64,000 nt of DNA from Candidimonas sp. SYP-B2681 (GCF_003971065.1 NZ_RYDV01000006.1:1-64000); one strand, 5' to 3'; shown: positions 51,409-60,659, counted from the first letter of the stretch. Notes: generated by a model not told the origin, from the sequence alone. A program made the numbers and translations.

Positions 51409-52965
51409 CTAGCCTCCGCATGCTGCAGTTAGCTTGCCGACAATTCGCCTTGCCTGATCCAAGGCCAAGCGGGCATTCACATCCAGAGATGTCGTCCAAA
51501 AATAAGTCCCCCCTGCGAGGCTGCCGATCAGACTGATATTTTCGACAATCGCACCCTTGGCGTCGATCAGGCAACCAGAATCGAAGTCGAGCTGGAAGCC
51601 TCCGTAGGGGTTGGACACTGCCAATCCCTTTGTCAGCAAGGATTGCACAATCGGATCATCTGACGTGACGACATTGGTAGACAAGCCCGTAGCATTCACC
51701 ACGTAATCGATAAGATAAGAACTGTGCGCTTGACCACTTGCGTCGCAAATCCGTACCTCAAATCCATCGGCCGCCCCTTGGCGAGCAACACATTGCTGAA
51801 ACCCGGCCGAAATGTGCAGTAGGCCAGTCTCTGCATAGCGCTTGATTTTGAGCGCATTACTCATGGGGAACGTGGAGCGACGAGCCATCCAAAGTGATCG
51901 CCATTCTGCATAAAACCGCTGGCGCTCTTTTTCGGACAACAGACGCCAGACATGCTCGATGGTGTTATTGAGCGAAATGGCGACCGATTGCCAGACACGC
52001 GGCCGGCTCGCAGAAGCCGAGATCTCGCGAATGAGCACGTCGACAGGTTCTTCGCCAGGCCGAGCATAGCCGACGATATCGTCGAGATCCACGGTGGACC
52101 CCGCTTGCGCCAATCGCCCCTTAAGAAAGCCAAATACGTCCTCTAGCGTCAGCCCATCCTTGCCCGCCTTTACCAAAGGAATGATGTCTTCGACGCAAGG
52201 TGGTGAAATCGGCGTGGGCGGCGACACGGCACTTCGCACAGAAGGCAGCCGCCCATTCCGAGACGCAGCCAGCATGAAGCCGGTGTGGCCCGATTCCTTC
52301 AATGCCACGATGACGTCTACAGCGCTAAGACTTGTGCCTATCACGGCAACACTTGCATTTCGCCCGATTTGGCTGGCAAGCGTAGTGACTGGATAGGGGT
52401 TGTGAAAGTAGCCAGGGCGACCGCTTAACCCAGCAAAAGCCGTCGACGGGAGATTGCCATTGCACAGTACGACACGGTGTGCAACATAGACACCCACGTC
52501 CGTGCCCAACAGAACTGTACCTTCTTCCGTATCAAGGTCGACACTGTTGACGCGTGTGCGAACCTGATGAATTCCGATACCAATCTGCGCAGCCCGTGCG
52601 TTAAGGTCGGCCCACACATCACCCAGATACTCGCCAAACAGGGGCCGGGGTAAAAAGGCAGTGGGGTCAATTTCGGTGATGCCATACCGCTGCCAAGTGC
52701 TCGGCCCCTTTACTTTGAGCCATTTGAAGAAATGTTCACGGTCCTCAGCGTAGGCTGACATCTTGCCTGCTGGAACATTGAGCAGGTTCGTAGGAAGATC
52801 TTCTGCATACGGCTCTCCCGGGCCGACTCGCGAGAGAGGCTCGAAGACCCGCACGTGTAAAGGCGAGTTGATCCCCGCCTGCTCAAGCAGCGCGATAAGC
52901 TGTGCAATAAATGACGTGGCAGTAGACCCGCCCCCTACGATGGCCAAGTCTGAGACTATTTTCAT
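51409..52965 (-). CDS. FAD/NAD(P)-binding oxidoreductase
   Basis: The 518-residue protein opens with LAIVGGGSTATSFIAQLIAL, an FAD dinucleotide motif. It has EPYAEDLPTNLLNVPAGKMSAY and SVAVIGTSLSAVDVIVALKESG, the second nucleotide site. This is the layout of the large FAD-NAD(P)-binding family whose reactions are mostly unknown. GGAG precedes the ATG at 52965. It is transcribed with the Bug gene upstream (66-base gap). No substrate can be given. Confidence 0.85.
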   Translation of the reverse strand: MKIVSDLAIVGGGSTATSFIAQLIALLEQAGINSPLHVRVFEPLSRVGPGEPYAEDLPTNLLNVPAGKMSAYAEDREHFFKWLKVKGPSTWQRYGITEIDPTAFLPRPLFGEYLGDVWADLNARAAQIGIGIHQVRTRVNSVDLDTEEGTVLLGTDVGVYVAHRVVLCNGNLPSTAFAGLSGRPGYFHNPYPVTTLASQIGRNASVAVIGTSLSAVDVIVALKESGHTGFMLAASRNGRLPSVRSAVSPPTPISPPCVEDIIPLVKAGKDGLTLEDVFGFLKGRLAQAGSTVDLDDIVGYARPGEEPVDVLIREISASASRPRVWQSVAISLNNTIEHVWRLLSEKERQRFYAEWRSLWMARRSTFPMSNALKIKRYAETGLLHISAGFQQCVARQGAADGFEVRICDASGQAHSSYLIDYVVNATGLSTNVVTSDDPIVQSLLTKGLAVSNPYGGFQLDFDSGCLIDAKGAIVENISLIGSLAGGTYFWTTSLDVNARLALDQARRIVGKLTAACGG

Positions 52966-53031
52966 TAGAGCTCCAGAGGGTGTGCGCCGCACTGCGGCGC
53001 ACGATCGCGGATCATCTCGCAGCGCGCGCGC

Positions 53032-54000
53032 TTACTTGAGGTCGGCGTTGCGGACGACGTCGGCCCAGATGGTGACTTCAGCAGAAAGCGCAGCGTTGGT
53101 GCCGTCAGGCGAAGAAGGTACGGCAATCGCCCCCTGCCCTGCCATGGCCTCCTGGACAGCCGGCACCTGCGCGGCCTGCTTCATTGCGTCCGACAACTTC
53201 ACGAGAATCTCTTTGGGTGTGCCCTTAGGCGCAAGCAATACGTAACGCGTATTGATGTCGAAGTCCGTCACGCCCTGTTCGTGCAGCGTGGCGACATCGG
53301 GTAAGGATTTGGCCCGCTCCTTGGTGGTGACGCCGATAAAGCGAAGCTTTTCGCTCTTTACGTTGCCCATCAGCGTCGGCATGGTCTCGAACACCATATC
53401 CACCTGTCCGCCCATCAAATCCTGGAGTGCAGGTCCGCTGCCCTTGTAGGGCACGTGCAGCAATGTAATGCCTGTCGCCAACTGAAATTTCTCGCCCACC
53501 ATGTGCTGTGACGAGCCGTATCCTGCAGATGCGTACGTGAGCTGGCCTTTATTCTTTTTCGCGAGAGCGATGAGTTCTTGGACGTTGTTGACAGGAAGGC
53601 CGGTCCTGACAGCGATAGCCAACGGGGTGGACGTGGCCAACGAGATGCCTTCAAAAGCGGTAGGGAACGCGTACTGCTGCTTCTTTGATGGGAGAAGCGA
53701 GTTAATGGCCAAGCTACCCAATGCCCCAAGCAACAGGGTGTAGCCGTCTGGCTGCGCAGTGGCGACAAACTGCGCGCCGATTTCGCCTGCAGCGCCCGCC
53801 TTGTTCTCGACAACGACAGGCTGGCCCAAGATTTTGCTGAGTTCCGCCCCGTATACCCGCGCAGAAAAATCGGTTGCACCACCTGGAGGATACGGAACAA
53901 TCATTCGAACTGGCGATACGGGCCAGGAACTGGCTGCTGCGATAGACGTCGTCGCGGCCAGCGCAACGCCGGCAAAAAAGCGTTGGATACCTTTTTTCAT
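53032..54000 (-). CDS. Bug-family (TctC-type) periplasmic binding protein
   Basis: The 322-residue protein has a signal peptide (MKKGIQRFFAGVALAATTSIAAA) and mature start WPVSPVRMIVPYPPGGATDFSAR. TAAGGAGAT before the ATG at 54000 is a strong ribosome site; the frame continues 20 codons upstream without one. It is followed by the FAD oxidoreductase and lies divergent to the IclR regulator at 54291, with a TCCTA/TAGGA palindrome just upstream. Confidence 0.93.
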   Translation of the reverse strand: MKKGIQRFFAGVALAATTSIAAASSWPVSPVRMIVPYPPGGATDFSARVYGAELSKILGQPVVVENKAGAAGEIGAQFVATAQPDGYTLLLGALGSLAINSLLPSKKQQYAFPTAFEGISLATSTPLAIAVRTGLPVNNVQELIALAKKNKGQLTYASAGYGSSQHMVGEKFQLATGITLLHVPYKGSGPALQDLMGGQVDMVFETMPTLMGNVKSEKLRFIGVTTKERAKSLPDVATLHEQGVTDFDINTRYVLLAPKGTPKEILVKLSDAMKQAAQVPAVQEAMAGQGAIAVPSSPDGTNAALSAEVTIWADVVRNADLK

Positions 54001-54018
54001 AACTATCTCCTTAGTATT

Positions 54019-54033
54019 TCCTAATATATAGGA
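54019..54033. promoter_or_regulatory. TCCTA-N5-TAGGA palindrome, candidate operator
   Basis: A perfect 15-base dyad TCCTAATATATAGGA lies 19-33 bases upstream of the Bug start. The half-site ATATAGGA recurs at 54278-54285, just before the IclR start. It may be recognised by this IclR protein, linking the Bug-oxidoreductase pair to the CoA operon. Confidence 0.42.
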
Positions 54034-54290
54034 CGTTGTTTCTATTATTTGATTTATCATGGAGACATATATACCATGGTTTTGAACACGGCAGAGACAG
54101 GAATTTTTTCGGGCAGTCGCTTTTCATCATGCAAAGCCCGGTCCATTTCTCTATGCACGCTGAAGGGAATATTCGAATGAATCATGAGGGGCTTTACCCC
54201 ACGCCACACCATCTCGGACAAAACTTGATTCAGCGGCAAGCGAAAAACATGTAAAATTAAACGATTGAAATACCAACATATAGGAAACAC

Positions 54291-55061
54291 GTGGACAAAA
54301 CCTTACTCAAAGGCCTTATGGTTCTCGAAACCATCAGCCGTCTCGATGGCGAAGCTCATACCCTTGAGCAAATCGCAGTCGAGGTTGGGTTGACACGCAG
54401 CAATACGCATCGCACCTTGCAGTCACTGGCGCACGCCGGTTATGTGCGCCGCGACGCCAGCACAGGGGCCTATGTGTGCACGCTTAAAATGTTCGAGCTT
54501 GGCGCCCGGCAATTGGCAAATATGGACGTCCGGCGCATGGCGCCGCCCTTCATGCGCGAGCTCGCGCCCAAGACGGGCGAAACCGTTCACCTATCCGTCC
54601 TCGACGGTTTGGACGTCGTCTACATCGACAAAATTGACAGTCCGCAGCCGTTATTAGCGTATTCAACGGTGGGGGGTCGGGCTCCCGCCTATGCGGTGGC
54701 TACCGGCAAGGCCCTGCTTGCCTTCCAAACCCCGGACTACATCGAGCATTACGCCGAAGCCATTCGCAAACACACCGAAGACACTCACGTGTCATTGGCG
54801 GCGCTCAAGCAAGAATTAGCTGACGTTGCCCGCATCGGCTATGCCATAAATCGGGGCGAGTGGCGCCTGGGTATTGGCGGCATTGCAGCGCCGGTGTTCA
54901 ACGGTCTGGACAAAGTCGTCGCCGCCCTTGGAATCTCGGGCCCGCTCGAGCGGCTCACCACGCAAAAAATGGCGGAATACGCCCCCCTCGTACAAAACAC
55001 CGCCAGGCAGCTTTCGGCCCATATGGGCTACCGCGGCGGCTACTTCGGCATCACTGTCTGA
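54291..55061 (+). CDS. IclR-family transcriptional regulator
   Basis: The 256-residue protein has an HTH at about 5-65 (LKGLMVLETISRL, then EVGLTRSNTHRTLQSLAHAGYV) and an effector domain (TVHLSVLDGLDVVYIDKI, YAVATGKALLAF). It starts at GTG 54291 with AGGAAAC in front. It is the first gene of a rightward block of CoA enzymes and lies divergent from a Bug gene, so it probably regulates both. The CoA-transferase starts 17 bases after its stop. Confidence 0.93.
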   Translation: MDKTLLKGLMVLETISRLDGEAHTLEQIAVEVGLTRSNTHRTLQSLAHAGYVRRDASTGAYVCTLKMFELGARQLANMDVRRMAPPFMRELAPKTGETVHLSVLDGLDVVYIDKIDSPQPLLAYSTVGGRAPAYAVATGKALLAFQTPDYIEHYAEAIRKHTEDTHVSLAALKQELADVARIGYAINRGEWRLGIGGIAAPVFNGLDKVVAALGISGPLERLTTQKMAEYAPLVQNTARQLSAHMGYRGGYFGITV

Positions 55062-55078
55062 ATCCAGCAGGAGAACAA

Positions 55079-56257
55079 ATGAATCAAGAATCAACACTCA
55101 AGGGCGTACGGGTTATCGAAATCTGCAACGTAGCAGCGGGTCCGTTCTGCGGGATGCTATTGGCCGACATGGGCGCAGATGTGGTCAAGATCGAGTCACC
55201 CGATACAGGCGACACGTTGCGCAGCTGGTCGCCCATTACGGATGGTTATAGTGAAAACTTTGCGTCACTGAATCGCAATAAGCGGTCCGTGACGCTCAAC
55301 CTGAAGGATGAAAACGATCGCCAGCTCGCCGTGGAATTAATATCCCAAGCCGACGTATTGATCGAAAATAACCGGCCCGGTGTGATGAACCGCCTCGGGC
55401 TGGGCTATAGCGCCATGCGAGCGCTCAATCCGCGCTTGGTTTACTGCTCGATCTCTGCGTATGGCCAAAGCGGCCCGCGTAGTCAGGAAGGCGGCTTCGA
55501 TCTTACCTTGCAAGCCATGAGCGGCCTGATGAGCGTCACAGGCGAACCTGGTGGAGCACCCGTCAAATGCGGTGTGCCGGTATGCGATTTTACGGCGGGT
55601 CTATATGCCGCGTTTTCGGTGTCAACGGCGCTACGCAAGGCGGAAGCAGACGGCGAGGGTACGCATATCGACGTCTCGATGCTGGGCGCTACGCTGGGGA
55701 TTGCCGCACTCCAAACCTCTCAGTTTTTTGGCACCGGTGAAGATCCGGTCAAGCTTGGCTCTGCCCATCCCCGCAACGCTCCCTACCAAGTCTTTCGCTG
55801 CAAGGATGGCTATTTTGGCATGGCAGCGGGCAACAATTCCCTTTGGAAAGCCGTGTGCGCCGTGGTCGGCCGCGAAGATCTCTTTCAGAACGAATCCTTC
55901 GTCAACACCACAGACCGCGCCGCTAACCAAGATGCCCTGCGCGATATTCTCGAGGACATCTTCATTTCGCACGATGCGGAAACTTGGCTGGCTCGCTTCC
56001 GAGCAGCGGGGGTCCCTTGCGCACCCATCAACAATTATTCTGACGTTCTGGCCGACCCCCAGGTCGATCACATGGAGTGGGTGCAACCGCTTGAGCTCCC
56101 CAATGGCGCAGTCACGCGCACCTTTTTGTCGCCGGTACGCTTCGATTCGCGGACCGCAGGCATACTGCGCCGCCCACCGGAGCTTGGCGAACACAATCAG
56201 GAAGTGCTGAGCGAATTACAGAAAGCGCGCACGACGGAGCGAGTGGACAATGAGTGA
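55079..56257 (+). CDS. Class III CoA-transferase (CaiB/BaiF family)
   Basis: The 392-residue protein has the family start GVRVIEICNVAAGPFCGMLLADMGADVVKIE. The catalytic aspartate lies in VPVCDFTAGLYAAFSV. AGGAGAAC precedes the ATG at 55079. Class III enzymes move CoA from succinyl- or acetyl-CoA to an acid, for example formate, crotonobetaine or 3-sulfinopropionate. It is the first enzyme of the operon and overlaps the crotonase-like gene by eight bases. Confidence 0.93.
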   Translation: MNQESTLKGVRVIEICNVAAGPFCGMLLADMGADVVKIESPDTGDTLRSWSPITDGYSENFASLNRNKRSVTLNLKDENDRQLAVELISQADVLIENNRPGVMNRLGLGYSAMRALNPRLVYCSISAYGQSGPRSQEGGFDLTLQAMSGLMSVTGEPGGAPVKCGVPVCDFTAGLYAAFSVSTALRKAEADGEGTHIDVSMLGATLGIAALQTSQFFGTGEDPVKLGSAHPRNAPYQVFRCKDGYFGMAAGNNSLWKAVCAVVGREDLFQNESFVNTTDRAANQDALRDILEDIFISHDAETWLARFRAAGVPCAPINNYSDVLADPQVDHMEWVQPLELPNGAVTRTFLSPVRFDSRTAGILRRPPELGEHNQEVLSELQKARTTERVDNE

Positions 56258-56969
56258 GCAACTGAAGATAGAACGCGAGCCAAACTGCTGGTCATTCATT
56301 CTGAACCGTCCCGAAAAACGCAATGCCCTGTCTGCTGATCTGGTCGAGGCATTGATCGAAGGCGTCGACAGTGCACACGCCGAAAATGTGCCATTACTCG
56401 TCTTTCGCGGAGAAGGTAAAAACCTGAGCGCCGGCTTCGACTTTACTGGCTACGAAGACCAGAGCGAGGGCGATCTCGTCCTACGAATGGTTCGCATCGA
56501 ACACCTTTTGCAACTCGTTGCGGGCTCACCAGCGCTCACGGTAGCCTTGGCTCATGGGCGCAATTTCGGTGCGGGTGTGGATCTGTTCGCCGCGTGCAAA
56601 CAGCGCCACTGCACGCCGGACACCAGTTTCCGGATGCCAGGACTGAAGTTCGGCCTGATATTGGGCACCAGGCGCTTTCGTACTATTGTGGGCGCCGACA
56701 ATGCGCTGTCCATCCTCGGGACGGCGCGCAGCTTCGAGGCCCAAGAGGCGTTGCGCATTGGTTTTGTGCACCAAATCGCGGTTGATGCCGATTGGCAAGA
56801 CCCGCTGGCCCAGGCCCGGCAAATGGCAGTCGCGCTTGATCGCGAGACACGCGCCAGCCTCTATCAAGCGCTTGATATGGGCGACGCCGACGCCGACATG
56901 GCCGCGCTCGTGCGCTCTGCATCCAGGCCGCAGTTCAAAGTACGCATCAAGGAATATCTGGGGGACTAA
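56250..56969 (+). CDS. Enoyl-CoA hydratase/isomerase-like (crotonase fold), atypical active site
   Basis: The 239-residue protein has crotonase-fold markers LNRPEKRNALSADLVEAL, FRGEGKNLSAGFDFTGY and VALAHGRNFGAGVDLFAACKQR. The usual first catalytic glutamate (the F..PE...G block) is replaced: it reads FRMPGLKFGLILGTRRF. It is therefore unlikely to be a standard hydratase; isomerase, hydrolase or other crotonase chemistry is possible. It follows the CaiB-type gene with an eight-base overlap. Confidence 0.85.
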   Translation: MSEQLKIEREPNCWSFILNRPEKRNALSADLVEALIEGVDSAHAENVPLLVFRGEGKNLSAGFDFTGYEDQSEGDLVLRMVRIEHLLQLVAGSPALTVALAHGRNFGAGVDLFAACKQRHCTPDTSFRMPGLKFGLILGTRRFRTIVGADNALSILGTARSFEAQEALRIGFVHQIAVDADWQDPLAQARQMAVALDRETRASLYQALDMGDADADMAALVRSASRPQFKVRIKEYLGD

Positions 56970-56990
56970 CCCCCACACTAGGAGAAAACC

Positions 56991-57827
56991 ATGTCGTCCG
57001 GATTCAACCAGAAAGACAAGCAGATATCGATACAGGAGCTGGCAGCACTTATCCCGAACGGCGCCTCGGTGGCCTTAGGTGGCAGCTTCCTGCATCGCGG
57101 CCCCTTCGCCCTTGTGCGAGAACTCGTGCGCCAGCAGAAGTCCGATTTAGAGATCATCAAACAATCACCTGGCTATGACATTGACCTCCTCTGCCGGGCA
57201 GGGGTGGCAAGCCGGGCCCGAACCGGCATCGTTGCCATGGAAGGGAACTTCGGCCTAGCCCCCCACTACCGCAAGGCTGTCGAGACCGGCGCCCTGAAGC
57301 TCGAGGAGCATGCTTGCGCCACGCTGACGGCGGGGCTTCGTGCCGCGGCATTTGGCATTCCATTCCAGCCTTGCGCTGGTATTCACGGCAGCCATCTCAG
57401 TGAACTGAACGGATGGAAGCAGCTCGACGACCCCTACGAAAAGGGTGACCCGGTCTGGGTGATTCCAGCAATTCAGCCGGATTTTGCCGTCATCCATGCC
57501 AACGAAGTCGACAGGCAGGGCAATGTACGCGTGCTGGGCACGTCGCATTGGGATCGTATTATGAGCCGCGCCGCCAAGAGCGTGATGATAGTGGCCGAAC
57601 GTATCGTCGACACCGACGTATTCGAGAAACAGCCCGAAGTCACGCTGATTCCATACTTCATGGTGCAGGCCTACGCCGTGGTGCCGAATGGGGCATGGCC
57701 GGGTTCGTGCTCACCAGAATATCAGATCGATTATCCCGCCGTGGAAAGATACCTTGAATCCGGCCCGGAAGCGCTGCAGGCGCATCTGAACGCCGCCCCC
57801 GAAGCCTTGCAGGAGCATGTCGAATGA
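56991..57827 (+). CDS. Glutaconate-CoA-transferase-like subunit A (GctA/IpdA)
   Basis: The 278-residue protein has GASVALGGSFLHRGPFALVRELVRQ, then IKQSPGYDIDLLCRAG and RFGLAPHYRK-like sequence typical of GctA and of IpdA of steroid ring breakdown. TAGGAGAA precedes the ATG. It pairs with the B subunit, whose ATG overlaps its last codon. Its role depends on the B subunit, which lacks the normal catalytic glutamate. Confidence 0.9.
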   Translation: MSSGFNQKDKQISIQELAALIPNGASVALGGSFLHRGPFALVRELVRQQKSDLEIIKQSPGYDIDLLCRAGVASRARTGIVAMEGNFGLAPHYRKAVETGALKLEEHACATLTAGLRAAAFGIPFQPCAGIHGSHLSELNGWKQLDDPYEKGDPVWVIPAIQPDFAVIHANEVDRQGNVRVLGTSHWDRIMSRAAKSVMIVAERIVDTDVFEKQPEVTLIPYFMVQAYAVVPNGAWPGSCSPEYQIDYPAVERYLESGPEALQAHLNAAPEALQEHVE

Positions 57828-58558
57828 GCCCGAACTGGAGTCCGTTTTCCTATATTGTCACGAACTTGGCCCGCTTCATCCGGCCAAACGAAATTACATT
57901 CAGCGGCGTCAACTCAACGATGCCGATGCTAGCCTGCCTGATGGCCAAGAATGCCTACGATTGGGACTTCGTCTATATCAACGTGGCGGGCGGCGTCGAC
58001 CCGCGCCCCTCAACGATACCGATCTCCAGTTCCGACCCGGCGCTAGCGGAACATACGGCATCGATTTTCGACAACGAAGACTTCTACGACTTGTGTTGCC
58101 GAGGCCGCATGGATCTCACCTTCCTTGGTGCCGCACAAATCGACGGCGAGGGCAACGCCAATAACTCCGTCATTGGCAACTGGCATCAGCCTAAGGTGCG
58201 GCTACCCGGTGGTGGAGGCGGCGCGGTAATGTTACCCACAGCGCGGCGCTCTTGTACCTGGCGCACCGAGCATTCCCCCCGAACCTTTGTCGAACAATTG
58301 CATTTCCGTACATCATGGGGCGGCTTTCATGGCGTTGTTACGCCCATCGCGGTGTTTATCAAGAAGGATAACCGCCTTGCCCTGCAATCATGGCATCCCG
58401 AATCCAGCCTTGAAGAAGTGAAGGCACGTACGGGTTTTGCGTTTGAGCACGCCGATGCCAAACCGACCGAGCTGCCAACGGAACGCGAAATTGCCGCGCT
58501 TGCAGCGCTTGACCCCGAGCGAGCCTTCGAACACGACGCCGCTGTCACCCTGCGATAG
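57824..58558 (+). CDS. GctB/IpdB-like CoA-transferase subunit B lacking the catalytic glutamate
   Basis: The 244-residue protein has the beta-subunit blocks DLTFLGAAQIDGEGNANNSVIG and VRLPGGGGGAVML. Where class I CoA-transferases have the acyl-forming glutamate (E-S/G-G), this protein reads INVAGGVDP, with alanine. IpdAB of mycobacteria is a related pair that lacks the glutamate and works as a CoA-dependent ring hydrolase, so hydrolysis or C-C cleavage rather than CoA transfer is possible. It is coupled to the A subunit by ATGA overlap. Confidence 0.87.
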   Translation: MSPNWSPFSYIVTNLARFIRPNEITFSGVNSTMPMLACLMAKNAYDWDFVYINVAGGVDPRPSTIPISSSDPALAEHTASIFDNEDFYDLCCRGRMDLTFLGAAQIDGEGNANNSVIGNWHQPKVRLPGGGGGAVMLPTARRSCTWRTEHSPRTFVEQLHFRTSWGGFHGVVTPIAVFIKKDNRLALQSWHPESSLEEVKARTGFAFEHADAKPTELPTEREIAALAALDPERAFEHDAAVTLR

Positions 58559-58569
58559 GAAATAGAGTC

Positions 58570-60060
58570 ATGCCACACCCCTCCAACTTGTTCGCCGCCT
58601 ACCCACTGCTATGGCGCTCGCCAGACTGGATCACGCGGCCCGCGCTGCATGATGCATCCGGTCAAGAGGTCGTGTCCTATGGCGCACTGTACGAACGCGT
58701 CAGCCGTATGGCCGGACATCTGCAACAAGCGGGGATTAGGCAAAGGCAGCTGGTGGCCCTGTCAATGGAACGGTCGCTTGATAGCGTGGTCGCCCTGTTG
58801 GGGATCATGGCAGTGGGCGCTTGCCCGTGCCCACTTGAACCTCGGCTGACCAAGCAAGAAATCTTTGATAGGTTGCAGTCCGTTGGCATAACCACGGTGG
58901 TGGCGGATGCTGTTAATGCTGCGCATTTCGAGCAGAATCAAGCAGGCATACAGCTGCTGACGATGAACACGCTGGCCGACGCGCCAGCGTGGTGGTATGA
59001 CGAAATCCAGCCCGAGGACCCCGGGCTGCTGCTATTCACCTCTGGCAGCACTGGACGCCCAAAAGGCGTATTGCTCAGCCACAAGGGCTTGCTGAACAAC
59101 GCCCGTGGTGTCGTCTCCACCACTGACCTGACCCCACACGACAAGCTGCTGCATGTGATGCCGATGTATCACACCAACGGCCTGAACAACCAGATCTTCA
59201 GCCCCTTGTTGGCAGGCGCACAGGTAGTGCTGGGCGACCGATTCAAGGCTGAAGACATGCCCGCGCTGTTGGAGCGCCACCGCCCCAGCATCATTACAGG
59301 CGTGCCCACGATGTTCTCGCGGATGCTCAACCTGGACTTTACTCCTGCCAGTCTGGCTGCGCTGCGTTTTGCGCGCTGCGGATCGGCGCCCATTACTCGC
59401 GAATTGCATGCCAAAATCGAGGCCGTACTGGGTCGGCCATTAATCGTCTCGTATGGCTTGTCCGAAGCCACCTGCACATCCACCCTCAATCCGCCCGACG
59501 CGCGCAAGGTGGGCTCAATTGGCAAGGCGCTTCCCTTTCAAAAGGTGTATCTACGCAGCAGCGATGGCAGCACCATTACGCAACCGGGAATAGATGGTGA
59601 GATTTGCATCGAAGGCGACAGCCTGATGCTGGGTTACCTTGGCACGCTGGAGGACGGCCAACTCGAACCTCTCTCGCCGGTCCTGAACAGCGGGGATCTT
59701 GGCCGGCAAGACGAAGACGGCTACTTCTACATCACGGGGCGTCTGAAAGACGTCATCATCCGCGGTGGCGAGAACATTTCACCTGCTCTGATCGAGCAAG
59801 TGATCAGTACGAGTGCTGAGGTACATAGCTGTTGCGTTGTCGGTCGGCCCGATCATGATTTGGGTGAAGTACCCGTTGCGTTCGTGGTGCCTACCGACCC
59901 CACTCGCCAGGACAAGGCCATCATCCAGGCGGTCGTCAGCGAACAGCTATCTAGAATCTATCACTTGGATGATGTAATTTTCGTTGATACGCTACCTGAG
60001 AACTCCGTTGGCAAGATCGACCGTAAAGCCCTCGTCCACTCGCTTAACCAAACTGCGTAG
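58570..60060 (+). CDS. AMP-forming acyl-CoA synthetase
   Basis: The 496-residue adenylate-forming ligase has the P-loop LLFTSGSTGRPKGVLLSHKG, then VSYGLSEATCTS and GRLKDVIIRGGENISP. The catalytic lysine is in NSVGKIDRKAL. It activates an organic acid to its CoA ester through an acyl-AMP. Together with the class III CoA-transferase it gives the operon two ways to form an acyl-CoA, perhaps for two acids of one pathway. GGAAATAGAGTC precedes the ATG, 11 bases after the previous stop. Confidence 0.93.
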   Translation: MPHPSNLFAAYPLLWRSPDWITRPALHDASGQEVVSYGALYERVSRMAGHLQQAGIRQRQLVALSMERSLDSVVALLGIMAVGACPCPLEPRLTKQEIFDRLQSVGITTVVADAVNAAHFEQNQAGIQLLTMNTLADAPAWWYDEIQPEDPGLLLFTSGSTGRPKGVLLSHKGLLNNARGVVSTTDLTPHDKLLHVMPMYHTNGLNNQIFSPLLAGAQVVLGDRFKAEDMPALLERHRPSIITGVPTMFSRMLNLDFTPASLAALRFARCGSAPITRELHAKIEAVLGRPLIVSYGLSEATCTSTLNPPDARKVGSIGKALPFQKVYLRSSDGSTITQPGIDGEICIEGDSLMLGYLGTLEDGQLEPLSPVLNSGDLGRQDEDGYFYITGRLKDVIIRGGENISPALIEQVISTSAEVHSCCVVGRPDHDLGEVPVAFVVPTDPTRQDKAIIQAVVSEQLSRIYHLDDVIFVDTLPENSVGKIDRKALVHSLNQTA

Positions 60061-60077
60061 AACATTGTGGAGCCCCC

Positions 60078-60644
60078 ATGGACAACCCGAAAATCGGGGA
60101 CTTAGTGGCAAAAATGAATACGACACTGGCCCACGAAGGCCTGTCGGAAGCACAGATTCTGGACCAGGCCAAGTCGTTGATGCAGGATTTGATCCGTCAG
60201 GATGATTGGCTCGACGATGCTTACGCGCAGCCCCACCCTGTGCACTACCAGCAATACCCCCTCTATGTTTGCCCGCAGGGCCGGTTTTCCCTGGTCAGCT
60301 TTGTATGGGGCCCTGGACAAAGCACGCCAGTGCACGACCACACCGTATGGGGGGTAATTGGTATGCTGCGAGGCGCCGAGATCGCCGAAAGCTACGAACG
60401 GCTGGCCGATGGCGGCATCCGCCTTAGCGGCCGCACTGAGCTACGCACCGGCATGATCGATTGCGTGTCGCCCACGATTGGCGATATACACCGGGTGGCT
60501 AACCGGTACGATGATCGGGTCTCCATTAGCATCCATCTGTATGGCGCAGATATTGGCGCGGTCAAAAGACACGTGTTTAATCCCGAAACCGGAGACGCCA
60601 AACCCTTCACGTCGGGCTATGCCCAGCCGGTGCTGAGGCCCTAG
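60078..60644 (+). CDS. Cysteine dioxygenase-family thiol dioxygenase
   Basis: The 188-residue cupin has iron ligands His86 and His88 in PVHDHTVWGVIGML and His138 in GDIHRVAN. The Ser-His-Tyr triad is Ser151, His153 and Tyr155 in SISIHLYGAD. This is the cysteine/3-mercaptopropionate dioxygenase family, which turns a thiol into a sulfinate with O2. The bacterial members with this layout often prefer 3-mercaptopropionate. Its operon with CoA enzymes fits breakdown of a thiol or sulfide acid. The gene starts 17 bases after the ligase stop and ends 15 bases before a convergent Bug gene. Confidence 0.88.
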   Translation: MDNPKIGDLVAKMNTTLAHEGLSEAQILDQAKSLMQDLIRQDDWLDDAYAQPHPVHYQQYPLYVCPQGRFSLVSFVWGPGQSTPVHDHTVWGVIGMLRGAEIAESYERLADGGIRLSGRTELRTGMIDCVSPTIGDIHRVANRYDDRVSISIHLYGADIGAVKRHVFNPETGDAKPFTSGYAQPVLRP

Positions 60645-60659
60645 GCGGGCCGCCCTCGC

